From Selaginella moellendorffii (lineage: Eukaryota; Streptophyta; Lycopodiopsida; Selaginellales; Selaginellaceae), in the NCBI RefSeq assembly GCF_000143415.4, contig NW_003314269.1:610034-674033 (forward strand): 64,000 nucleotides of DNA. Reading direction: 5' to 3'. The translations under genes were made by a program, and so were the position numbers. Below are positions 52,088 to 62,609 of the stretch, one piece after another (position 1 is the first letter of the stretch; each line of letters opens with the position of its first letter). The notes beneath the pieces are model-generated. The model was not told the origin of the DNA and did no database searches. It saw only the letters and a program-made list of their open reading frames with translations.

Positions 52088-52978
52088 GTATCGAAAAATA
52101 CTTGTCAACCAGTCCTTATGGGCACTCTTTCCTTACTGCCATGACGGGAGGAGGTCGGTATTGCTAGTTCCCTTTATTGGCCCCTCTTGTCTAAGTGTTA
52201 ATAAACTGGATTTAGCATCTGTACTTGGCCGGATGAGCATAAGGAAGGAATTCCTAAGTGTCTATTTAGCCAAGCATACTTGGCCCGGCTTGTTAGTTCT
52301 CTTTTGCTCTGTCTTGCATTGGCTTGGCAAGAACCCTCGCGTATTGAGACTAGTCCCTCAATATCGCCGGATGATAGCTTACCGTGTCTGCCAAACACCC
52401 TTGCTATCACGCCCTTTGTGTTGGTCTCATTTCGGTCCTAAATGCTATTTATGGAAAGTGTCTAGATTAGCTCATTTGGAGATCGGCCTAAACACAATGG
52501 TGTTCATCCCGTGTCCAAATTCGCAATCTAAGGACATTCCATATTTAGTAAGTTTCGGACTTGTCCCAGAGACTAACTCCTGGTACTAAAGGAGGCTTGG
52601 GGTGAAAGCCCAAAGCGTGTGTCCCTCAAGGGGGAAGGGGGGGGGGGGGATGTGGGGGGTTCCAAATGTATAGTAGGGATAGTGGTTGGAATGTATGTCC
52701 AACCACTTGAGACATTAGTTTGGCTTCCGCTGGGCTGTGTCGCTCCTTGTTCTGCGTCCAGCTTGGGTTTAAGCCCAATCTCCACACTGCTCTAGTTGGT
52801 GGAGTACCTTCCTTCTTGCGTTAGGCCACCGGTATGCCAAAATTGTGCCAGACTCCATCTGACACCATTTTGTGTGCAGGTGCTGGATACGGGGAGCTGG
52901 TGCTTGTGGGATTGTACCGGACCTTCGTTTTGTAGCGCAACGGGCTTGGAGTTAGGCTCCAAATTCAGGTGCGCTACA
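52088..52978 (+). repeat. 3' LTR of element C
   Basis: Matches 46750-47643. Left end truncated, right end GCGCTACA followed by the tgctgc repeat and by outer A gag. Confidence 0.8.
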
Positions 52979-54055
52979 TGCTGCTACTCGAGTCCAAGGA
53001 CAAGGGCGAGGAGGTGGTCATGGCCGTGATGTTCGTTGCTGGGCGTGTGATGAAGTTGGTCATACTTATCGGCATTGTCAGTGCTTTCCGGATTGGCGAC
53101 CTCCATTTCCTGGGTGGAGACCTTGGCGTCAGCAACATCCCGTTGGTGCTGCTGCGGTTGAAGGTTTGGATACCGAGGTGCATCTGAGAAACAAGGAGTC
53201 GCGTGAGTAGTGGAGGGACCTTACATGAATAAGTTAGTGACCCCTCCATCTTTCTTTCGGGAGTATCATCAAGGGGTTCACTTACCACCGGTTCATCTAG
53301 TGTTTACTTTCCAAGCTCGTTTTTATAACAAGAGGTCTCCTATTCTTCTCTCCGTATTGGTTGATACAGGTTCGAGTTTATCTTCTATTGCTCGACCTGT
53401 TGCCACACGTTGCCGTCTACACTTGCGTCGTGCGGTGGATCTAGTTTTCATTCTTTATGGCAACGGCCGTACACATGCATGTACACGAGATGAGGTGGAC
53501 TTGGTTGTGCGTGTGGGCGATCTTGAGCTTGAGTTGCAGTCGTTGCAGGTGGTGCCGAGTCAAGCTTTTGACCTCATTCTTGGTATGGATTGGTTGCAGC
53601 GCAATCATGCCAAGTGTGACTTTGAGGCTTCTCCCCCTTGTCTCATACTTCCTTATGTTTTATCCATTCCTCTCACTTCCGTACCTCTTCGTCCCTCTAC
53701 TTCTACCTCTACTTCCATTACTTTTGTTCCCCCACTATTTCCTCTTGTGTTTCTATCTTGTTTTGCTCTTCCCTTTTCCGATCCCTCCGATGATCTTTGT
53801 GTTGCAGCTGTTGACTAGCTCATGAAGGAGTATTCTAATCTCTTTGAATTTGACCTATCGTCTGAGGCCAAGATTGCCAGACGTCATCCCATTCCAACCG
53901 GGGATGCTCGTCCAATCAAGGTTCCTGTTCGTCGTCGGTCACCCAAGGAGATCAAGATTTTACGTGCCAACGTCAAGGAGATGTTGGAGAAGGGTGTTAT
54001 TCGGAAGTCGCGGAGTCCTTGGGCATGTGAACCTCATCTTGTGGCGAAGCCTGAT
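52979..54055 (+). pseudogene. Outer element A: nucleocapsid, protease and start of RT
   Basis: Resumes the outer gag after element C: zinc knuckle RCWACDEVGHTYRHC (about 53034-53078), then protease 53210-53818 (VLVDTGSSLSSIARP, ILGMDWLQRNHAKCDF), a TAG, and RT 53822-54055 up to EPHLVAKPD. There it is cut by element B. Very similar to the second A copy. Confidence 0.8.
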
Positions 54056-55137
54056 TATCCGTCCGACACTGCCTTGGCTTTTCCTAAGTTCCCTCGCCAA
54101 GGTTCTCGCCTATGGTACCAACTCCTACTTGGTCCTACTTGGTTTCAGCTACTCACTGCACGAGCAACGGAGCATTAGCCATCCATCCACGGATTCCCAA
54201 TCTTTGCCAATCCCCCTCCCCGGGTTAGACTAGACTTAAGGTTCAGCTACACTCCCCGCAAGCACAAGCAGCGAAGCACACTAAGCTTCCAGGTTCCTAA
54301 CATCCCTTGGTACCACAAGACTTGATCATGGGACCCTCTAAATCCCAAGTCTTGAGTGCAACACTTGCTTCGGGACACTGGGGCGAAACACCGTGGTCTA
54401 GCGGCCGGGTATGGGTACCTCTACCCCCCCACTTCCATCCCGAAGGAAGGCCCAAGCCCCTAGGAAGGGCGAGGACCAATGAGCCGCATGGTACTCAAGT
54501 GGGGCACCACTCCACATGAGCCGGGAGCACCGCAATTGGTTTCCCTTTCGGGAGTGGGAGCTGCTCTTTAGCACTTCCTTGGATGGCCCCTCCGGCACCA
54601 ACCAAGTCCATACTCACTCCCACCTAAGGCCTCTCGGTCACAGTCTCAACCTCAAGTCGGTTTGGAAGCCCCACTGGAGAGTCCCTTCAAAACTGGTTCC
54701 TGGACCTCACTCTCCCTACTATACTTTTAGAACCCCCTACAGCCCCCCCCCCCCCGGGAGACGCATGCTTTGGGCTTTCACCCCTTGACCCGTATTAGTA
54801 TTTGAACTTAGTCTCTGGCTCGATCTCGGACTTGATTTCGCATCCAATTTCGGATTCGGTCTCGGACTCGATCTCGGACCCGATCTCAGACCCGACCTCG
54901 AACTCGACCTCGGACTCGGTCTCGGTCTCGGACCCGATTTCGGATCTCGGACTCTGTCTCGAACTCGGTCCCCGAGTTGGCCTCGGACTCGATTTCGGAC
55001 TCTATCTCAAACTCGGTCTCCGAGTCGGTCTTGGACTCGATCTTCGACTTGGTCCCATCCGATAAACTCTTTGTCATTTTGGTCATGCTTTCGGGGTTCC
55101 TTTAGCCTATAACACCTCGGCGAGTTGGTTCCTTACA
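54056..55137 (-). repeat. 3' LTR of element B, outer end deleted
   Basis: Aligns to the solo LTR and to 60373-61521 from about base 49. Contains the CTCGGACTCGAT-type minisatellite at about 54822-55055, with fewer units than the other two copies. Confidence 0.88.
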
Positions 55138-55540
55138 GCTCCACCACCCATAGAAGAAGTTCGATGCCCACATCGAACGTCTTTCTTTTGATCCTACGAC
55201 TTGTTGACCATGTCTCCGGGGGCATCCCCCCACTTAGCAGTGTGCCTAAGTTAGCTTCCCCGACCAAGAGCCCATGACAATGGAATATAGGTGTCCCTAT
55301 ACTCCTCACCTCACCACGCACTAGTATGGGGTCGGGACTTGAACCCAGCCTTGCTTTACTAGGGGGTTGGGACTCGAACCCAACCTCCGTAGAATATATC
55401 TACGGATTCGACATCCCCGTAGGGAGTCGGGTGTAGCTCCCTACGCCTAGTCGACTTAGCTAACCCATGCTAATTAGCTTACCTTCGGTGCGCCTTCGGG
55501 TCCCAACATATGCCATTGCTCAACTTCACAAATTGATACT
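55138..55540 (-). other. Element B 3' non-coding region with stacked hairpins
   Basis: Three perfect stem-loops in 81 bp: 55365-55385 (7-bp stem, loop ACTCGAA), 55387-55405 (7-bp stem, 5-nt loop) and 55418-55445 (9-bp stem, 10-nt loop). On the minus strand the first reads GGTTGGGTTCGAGTCC, like a tRNA T-arm/B box. A second, weaker T-arm-like motif (GGTTCAAGTCC-type) sits at about 55330-55350. The G-rich tract TGGGTGGTGGAG next to the LTR may be the polypurine primer. Confidence 0.6.
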
Positions 55541-58500
55541 TTAATTGAACTTTGCATAAGTACATAGAGTTCTGCCTTGCAAAAATTCCTCCACTAGATC
55601 TCGCGCGTTCGCTAGGTTCTCCTCCGGTTCCCATGTTGCTTCGCAGTGTGGAAATCTTTTCCACTTCACATGGAACTCTCTCACCTCGCGTCCTTTTCGC
55701 TTGCTCTTGCGCGCATTGAGGATGGCCTCGACTTTGTATTCCTCTTCCCCTTGGATAACCTCAGGTAAAGGTCTTACTTGGTCCTTGCAAAGCGGATCCT
55801 CAAAATACGGGTTGAGTAAGTTCACGTGAAACATGGGATGCATCTTCCCCATCTCTCGAGGAAGTTGGAGTCGGTAAGCCACTTTACTGATTCGAGCCTC
55901 AATCTCGTAAGGCCCCGCGAACCTGCTTAACGAACTCAAGATCAATTCTTTTACAGGAATACATGCATTTTTACCTTTGGGTCAACTTCCGGCTGATCCC
56001 ACTTGGTAGCCTGAGGTTCTTGGTGTTCAGCCACACCTTCTCCCCAGCTTGGAACTCTACATCCCGGCGCTTCTAGTTTGCGTACTTAGTTTGCCTTTGT
56101 TGAGCTCGTTCCAAGGAATCCCTCACTAGATTCCAAATGTTGAGTCTTTCCGCTGTGAAGGCCTCCACTACGGGTAACTCTCCATGATACTCGGCCACGC
56201 CGAGTTCCACAGGACCTTCAATAGCTCGCCCATTGATGACTTCCCATGGACTCACCCCGATACTCGAATGTGGTGAGTTGTTATAACACATTTCCGCAAG
56301 TCCCAAATGACTTACCCAATCGGTCTGGTCTCCCGATACATAGCATCGCAAATAATCCTCCAACTGCTTATTCACCCTTTCCGTTTGTCCGTCTGTCAAG
56401 AAGTGTTAGTGCCACTAAACTTGACTTAATACCCCATACCTGTCTGTGGGTGATAGGCTGTGCTGAATTTCAACTTGGTGCGATACTGTTCCAGGAGAGT
56501 CCTCCAGAACCTACTAGTGAGGATCTTATCTCGATCTAAGATGATCTCTTTCGGCCTTCCCCGCAGTTGAACCACTTGTTCAAAGAACAGCTTCGCCACA
56601 CCTTCCGCATCCACTTCCGTTGTGGTGGGTATGAAATGTGCCATTTTCGAAAATCAGTCCACCACCACGAATATCGCATCAAACCCCTTGCTTGGGGGAA
56701 GTCCCGTGATGAAGTCCATCGTAAGACATTTCCACGGACGATCTGGAATTGGGATGCTTTGCAACAAGCCCCCACTAGCCTTAGTCACGGCTTTGACCTG
56801 CTGACATGTTGGACATGTCTTTACATAGTCTTGGACGTCCTTAGCCATATCTGGCCAATGGTACTTCCTCTTGAGTAAGCCCATCGTCTTGGGCACTCTG
56901 CCGTGTCCCGCAAGAAGTCCGTCATGACACTCTTCTAAGGCTACCTTCCTTAGTTCCCCTTCTGGAACATACACCCTCGTTTGCTTGTAATAGATGAGTC
57001 CGTTGCGTTCTGCATAGCCCGTTTTCTCTTCCGTTGGCAGCTCACCTCTTTGGTGAGCTTCCCGTGCCTCTAGATTCCTCAGCAACACTTCTTGTGCTAG
57101 ACCATCGTTCTCATATGCTGTCTGCACATCATCCCAGAAGGTTGCTGTTGCGCTGGATATCGCTAACCTCAAGCTCACTTTTCGACTTAGCGCATCTGCC
57201 ACAATGTTGCTCTTCCCAGGCTTGTACAGAATCTCGCAATCAAACTCGGCCAAGGCATTGGCCCACCGACCTTGTTTCCCTCTCAGGTCGGGCTGTGACA
57301 AGAAGTGTTTCGTTGCCACATTGTCCGTGTAAACCTTGAAGTGTCTCCCAAGGTAGTGTCGCCACTCCTTGAGTGCCTTGACCACTGCAAACAATTCCTT
57401 CTTGTGGGCAGGCCACTTCCGTTGAGCCTTGTCCAACTTCTTCGAGAAGAACACTACTGGATGGTTGTCTTGCTTCAAAACTGTGCCCAACGCAAAGTCT
57501 GAAGCATCCGTTTCTACCTCAAAGTCCTTACCAAAGTTTGGTAATGCCAACACGGGAGCCTTCCTCAACTTCCCTTTGAGGTGGACGAATGCCGCCTCGC
57601 ATTTCGCTGTCCATACCATCTTCCCTTTTCCTGTTTGGTCCGTTAAGGGCAGGGCTACTCTCGAATAGTGTCTGATAAACTTTTGGTAGTAGTTGCATAG
57701 CCCCAAGAACGCCCTCAACTCATGTACATTCGATGGTCGCTCCCATTCCTGGATCGCTTGGACCTTCTCCGGGTCCACCTTGAGCCCGTCCTGGCCCACC
57801 ACATGCTCGAGAAACTTTACCTCTTGTTGAGCAAAGTCACATTTGCTCTCTTTAGCATACAGTTTGTGTTCCCTTAGTTTCTCAAACACCTTCACCAAGT
57901 GTTCGACATGCTTCTCTAGCGTCTCGCTATAGATCAGGATGTCGTTGATATAGACGACCACGAAGTGATCCAGATAGGGAACAAAGATGTGGTTCATCAA
58001 CGCCGAAAACGTTGCTGGCGCATTGCACAGCCCAAAGGGCATCACCAGAAACTCAAAGCTCCCATACCTCGTTCGACAGGTTGTCTTTTCGACATCTTCC
58101 TCAGCTACCCTGATCTTGTAGTATCTTGAGCTTAAGTCAATCCTCGAGAAGTATTTTGCCTTTCCCAACCTATCGAACAGGTCCTCAATCCTTGGCAAAG
58201 GATACTTGTTCTTCTTGGTATACTTGTTGAGCAACCGATAGTCTATGCACATGCGCATAGATCCATCTTTCTTTTTCACAAATAGTACCGGCACCCCATA
58301 CGGTGACTTGCTCAACCTAACATACCCTTTGTCCACCAACTCCTCTAATTGGCGCTTGAGCTCCGCGAGTTCTTTTTCGTTCAATCGATAGGGTGGACAA
58401 ACCACCGCCTCAGCACCCTCGACCAGCTTAATCTTATGTTCTATCGGTCGTGCGGGGGGCAACCCCGCCGGTAGCTCCTCCGGCATGGTATCCTGGAATT

Positions 58501-58753
58501 GGTCCAACACCCGCTGGATCACTAAAGGTACTTCTTCTGTTCCAATCTTTTTATCACTTCTCATCGAGAGTAAGCACAAAAATGCAGCCTTGGTCCCTTT
58601 AGTGAGTTGTCCTCTTGTGGACACCAGGTTCAGGCACGAATCTTTGGCCTTGCATTGCCTTACCTTTAGATCCTGGGCCTCCACCCTGGATCTTCTTCCT
58701 TGGGCATTCGCCAATACCACAAGGTTCCTACTTTGTCCATGTAGGGCTACCAC
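55541..58753 (-). pseudogene. Element B pol: RT, RNase H, integrase, chromodomain
   Basis: RT from 58753: [73 protein letters not shown] and [12 protein letters not shown] (Asn in place of the first catalytic Asp). RNase [45 protein letters not shown]. Integrase: [50 protein letters not shown]. Next comes a TGA near 56654 in place of the usual Trp, then EIILDRDKILTSRFW, then a small insertion with stops near 56400-56440, then TDGQTERVNKQLEDYLRCYV. The end is a chromodomain (EAILNARKSKRKGREVREFH, VKWKRFPHCEATWEPEENL). The reading frame breaks at least three times. Confidence 0.88.
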
Positions 58754-59026
58754 GAACCGATTGAACTAGTCCATCCCAAAGATCACGTCAAATCCCGCCA
58801 TGTCCAACACGGTGAAGTCCATGTTTACTTTCCAAGTCCCTACTTCGACTCTCGCTTGTCAAAGTACCTCATCGGTGCTTTGGCTACCTTGAACAAACTC
58901 TATAGTCTTTGGTTCGCCTAGCCGCTGCATCGTTAATCTGGCTTGCCGGACTATGTCTGCAGCCACAAAATTATCCGAAGCACCCGTGTCAATAAGGATC
59001 TTAACAAAGCTACCTCCGAGCTTCCC

Positions 59027-60313
59027 TCAGAGGGCTAGTAGATATAACGAACGACTCTCTACCAAAGTTGCTCGTGTAATGAGTAACTTTGAGTTAGGGA
59101 CTGGATCACATACCTCAATTTGGATTTCACCTGACTTGATGGCCATATTGGCTCTGGCCTTCTTCAGGTAGGGACATTCCCTCGAAAAGTGTCCCCCTTC
59201 ACCGCAGTTGTAACATACATTGTTTCCCACGCTGCTATATGACTTGACCTTCTTATCCGTGGGTTTGTCTTTTTTCGCTTGACTCCCCCACGTACTCGCT
59301 CGCTGGCCACCGGATTTGCCTTTCCGGAACCCCGAGGACTCATTCTTAGAGAAACTCTTCTTGAATTTCCCTCTGCTATACGTTCCTCTTGGTTTGGCCC
59401 CTTTGCTAAACGTGGATCCCAACCCTGTCGTGTTCCCCTTTCTTAGGTTATCGTTGAAATGCACCTTGATGGCCGCATCTAACGCTTCCTTGTAGTTGGT
59501 CGGGTTCCAGCGCATCACCTCACCGCGAGCCCAGGTTTGCAAACCTGATATGAAGGCATGGAACGCATCCATATCCCCCATGTCCGTGACAAGTATCCTC
59601 TTTGCCATGAACCCATTCACATATTCCTAAATGGTTCCAGTCTGCTTCAGCCTACTCAGCTCATCTCTCAGATGCAGAGTGGCATTCGGAGGAACGTATG
59701 TTGCACGGATCCTCACCTTCATCATGTCCCAAGTGGCCACTGGTCCTTCGTTGGCCTCCGTCATTCTCCACCAAGACTTGGCATTATCTGCCAAGTATGG
59801 TTTTGCACATGGGACCTTCTCCAAGCTCGGTAATCGTAACGCTTGGAAGTAGTCCTCCATATCGTAAAACCAATCCTCCACCACCTTATAGTCATTCACT
59901 CCCTTGAAGACCGGTGGGGGCTTTGGTTTGTACTTGGGAACTGCCTGAGGGACTGATTCTACTTCGGTCTGTTCGACCTTGTTTGGTTCTGCCTCAGTCC
60001 CTGCCGAAGGGTCTGCACCTTCTGCACTGCCAGCATCCGCAGTCTTTCTCTTTTTCTTCCGCTTCTCGTCATGCTTTAGCTTGCGTACGAGAGTCTCTAG
60101 CAGGGCATTGGTCTGTGTCAACTGTCCTTCTAGCACGTCCAATCGAGCCTTGGACGACCAAACCTCGCCACCAGACTCCTGTTTGGAAGTTTCCTCACTA
60201 GAGTCCTCCTCATGCAAGGATTCCTCATTCATAGCCTCTTGTTCGACCGGAGGCTCCAGCTCCGGTGGAGGTTTCGTCTCTGCCTGGGTTTGCTTACGCC
60301 CTGCCTTTGCCAT
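59027..60313 (-). pseudogene. Element B gag
   Basis: MAKAGRKQTQAETKPPPELE start, coiled coil, then the capsid (KPPPVFKGVNDYKVVEDWFY, YLADNAKSWWRMTE). After a stop near 59627 the frame resumes with DAFHAFISGLQTWARGEVMR, a Lys/Ser-rich stretch and the zinc knuckle CYNCGEGGHFSREC. Protease remnants lie between 59027 and 58753, where the frame is broken. Confidence 0.85.
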
Positions 60314-60357
60314 CTCCCAGCAATCCGCCTCTATCCTTCGCTAGAACTGAGGAAAAT

Positions 60358-60369
60358 GCTCCGATACCA
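60358..60369 (-). other. Primer-binding site of element B
   Basis: On minus, TGGTATCGGAGC follows the 5' LTR after a short spacer; it is the initiator tRNA-Met type with one mismatch to TGGTATCAGAGC. Confidence 0.8.
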
Positions 60370-60372
60370 AAT

Positions 60373-61521
60373 TGTAAGCCACAAATTTTTCCTTTCCAAT
60401 TTGCCAACTTATTTCGTCTATCCGTCCGACACTGCCTTGGCTTTTCCTAAGTTCCCTCGCCAAGGTTCTTGCCTATGGTACCAACTCCTACTTGGTCCTA
60501 TTTGGTTTCAGCTACTCACTACACAAGCAACAGAGCGTTAGCCATCCATCCACGATTCCCAATCTCTCCCAATCCCCCTCCCCGGGTTAGACTAGACTTA
60601 AGGTTCAGCTACACTCCCCGTAAGCACAAGCAGCGAAGCACACCAAGCTTCCAGATTCCTAACATCCCTTGGTACCACAAGACTTGATCATGGGACCCTC
60701 TAAATCCCAAGTCTTGAGTGCAACACTTGCTTCGGGACGCCGGGGCGAAACACCGTGGCCTAGCGGCCCAGTATGGGTACCTCTACCCCCCCACTTCCAT
60801 CCCGAAGGAAGGCCCAAGCCCCTAGGAAGGGCGAGGGCCAATGAGCCGCATGGTACTCAAGTGGGGCACCACTCCACATGAGCCGGGAGCACCGCAATCG
60901 GTTTCCCTTTTGGGAGTGGGAGCTGCTCTTGAGCACTTCCTTGAATGGCCCCTCCGGCACCAACCAAATCCATACTCACTCCCACCCAAGGCCCCTCGGA
61001 CCTCAAGTCGGTTTGGAAGCCCCACTGGAGAGTCCCTTCAAAACTGGTTCCTAGACCTCACTATCCCTACTATACTTTTGGAACCCCCTGCAGCCCTCCC
61101 CCCGCCCCTGGGAGACGCACGCTTTGGGCTTTCACCCTTTGACCCGTATTAGTATTTGGACTTAGTATCTGGCTCAATCTCGGACTCGATTTCGGATCCG
61201 ACTTCGGATTCGGTCTCGGACTCGATCTCGGACTCGATCTCGGACTCGATCTCGGACCCGATTTCGGACCCGACCTCGGACTCGACCTCGGACTTGGTCT
61301 CGGACCCGATTTCGGATCTCGGACTTTGTCTCGAACTCGGTCTCGAACTCGGTCCTTGAGTCGGCCTCGGACTCGATTCCGGACTCTATCTCAAACTCGG
61401 TCTCCGAGTCGGTCTTGGACTCGATCTTCGACTTGGTCCCATCCAATAAACTCTTTGTCATTTTGGTCATGCTTTCGAGGTTCCTTTAGCCTACGACACC
61501 TCGGCGAGTTGGTTCCTTACA
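60373..61521 (-). repeat. 5' LTR of element B
   Basis: 1,149 bp, ends TGTAAGG/GGCTTACA on minus. Minisatellite at about 61170-61440. The right flank is outer A integrase. Confidence 0.88.
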
Positions 61522-62101
61522 CATTCGGATTGGGATGGTTATTTGCCGTCTCATCGGTATGCTTATGTCACAGGGGTGCAGAGTTCTATTGGTGCTTCAC
61601 CATATAAACTTCTATATGGTTATGATCCAATATTACCAACGGAGCTGGGTTTACCTTTGCGATTGCCACAAGCTCCTGATGCTAGGTCATGGGATCAATA
61701 TTTAACGAGCATTCTTCCACTTGTCCGAGCAAAGTCTACTGAACACTTAGGCTGCGTACAAATGGGACAACAATGGCGCTACAACTCCCATCATCGTCCA
61801 CCTGCAGAGTACAAAGTGGATGATTTGGTGTTAGTCCGTTTTCCCTATCTTAATGGAAAGGACCATATTGGGTGTTGCGGCAAGTTGGACCGCAAGTTTA
61901 TGAGGTTCGGCATGACATCCAGTAGGCCGATCCTTCAGAGATTGTGCATGTGCAGCGGTTGAAACACTTCATACAAAGGGATCAGGAGCAGTTAATGCCG
62001 TCTATAGATCCACTGATGCCTCCTCCTGACATTCCTCTAGATCTCAGCCCATCTGCAAGAGAACCCTGATAGCCTTCCATTATTCCGAGAGGAGGGGATG
62101 A
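61522..62101 (+). pseudogene. Outer element A integrase end and polypurine tract
   Basis: Integrase C-terminal part: SHRYAYVTGVQSSIGASPYK, LLYGYDPILPTELGLPLRLP, then SHHRPPAEYKVDDLVLVRFP; frame lost near 61920. GAGAGGAGGGGATGA at 62087-62101 is the polypurine tract directly before the 3' LTR. Confidence 0.8.
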
Positions 62102-62276
62102 TGTGAGGGCTAAGTGTACGGCTACGATGCCTTATATTAATATTAGTGTAGTGGGATTTTGGTGGCCGTCGGATTGGTTTCAATCTGGACCACTCGCTCT
62201 TATATATAAGCTAGGGTTTTTGGGATAATTGATATGCACATTTCTATATTCCCTTTCCATATTCCAGGCACTCACA
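62102..62276 (+). repeat. 3' LTR of outer element A
   Basis: 175 bp, same ends as 44462-44636, followed by AAGG (62277-62280), matching the left flank. Confidence 0.85.
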
Positions 62277-62280
62277 AAGG

Positions 62281-62609
62281 AAATATTTAACATCATATAT
62301 AAAAATTACGTGTTACTATTTAAAACTAGTGATAATTTTGGCATAATTCATAATGGTGTTGTCTAAAGACCCAAATGTCTTAAATTAAATATTTTTTCAC
62401 CTAAAAAAATTTCTTAATTGTAAAATTTACTTACTCCATCTATATATTATTTTACCTCCTCTCAATGAATTTTATTGATAGGATAATAAGACTCAGTTGT
62501 ATAATAAATTTATAGCATTAATAAGGTATGTGGTTGGAAGTTTAATATAGAAGGATTTTCACTAAGAAAAAGTATAAAAACTTTACTTGTAAGTTAAAAC
62601 AAAAGAGCT
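62281..62609. other. AT-rich spacer
   Basis: No gene. Original AT-rich target region continuing to the 3' end of the P450 gene. Confidence 0.5.

Larger units (their letters stand above)
46723..52978 (+). mobile_element. Element C, nested in A, itself interrupted by a second A copy
   Basis: Left LTR 46723-47643 (TGTGTCGCG ... GCGCTACA) and right LTR about 52088-52978. The host gag sequence tgctgc occurs directly before the left LTR (46717-46722) and after the right LTR (52979-52984). The internal region keeps only the primer site and gag start; the rest was replaced by a partial A element (48336-52087). Confidence 0.8.
54056..61521 (-). mobile_element. Element B: nearly complete chromodomain Ty3/gypsy element
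   Basis: Minus-strand element with 5' LTR 61521-60373 (1,149 bp), primer site 60369-60358, gag, protease, RT, RNase H, integrase and chromodomain, a structured 3' non-coding region, and 3' LTR 55137-54056. The 3' LTR lacks about 48 bp at its outer end, and the flanking A pol between RT and integrase is gone, so a deletion accompanied or followed insertion. Stops and frameshifts in pol show it is inactive. Confidence 0.88.
44462..62276 (+). mobile_element. Nested Ty3/gypsy retrotransposon complex; outer element A
   Basis: Bounded by 175-bp direct LTRs (44462-44636, 62102-62276), both starting TGTGAG and ending CTCACA, with AAGG duplicated outside. The outer element's own sequence is gag (44890-45436, 46581-46722, 52979-53200), protease (about 53210-53818), the start of RT (53822-54055) and the integrase end (61522-62040), all on plus. 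It is interrupted by a solo LTR of family B, by element C (which contains a second A copy) and by a complete minus-strand element B. By my count the outer LTRs differ at about 13 of 175 positions, so the outer insertion is old. Confidence 0.85.
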
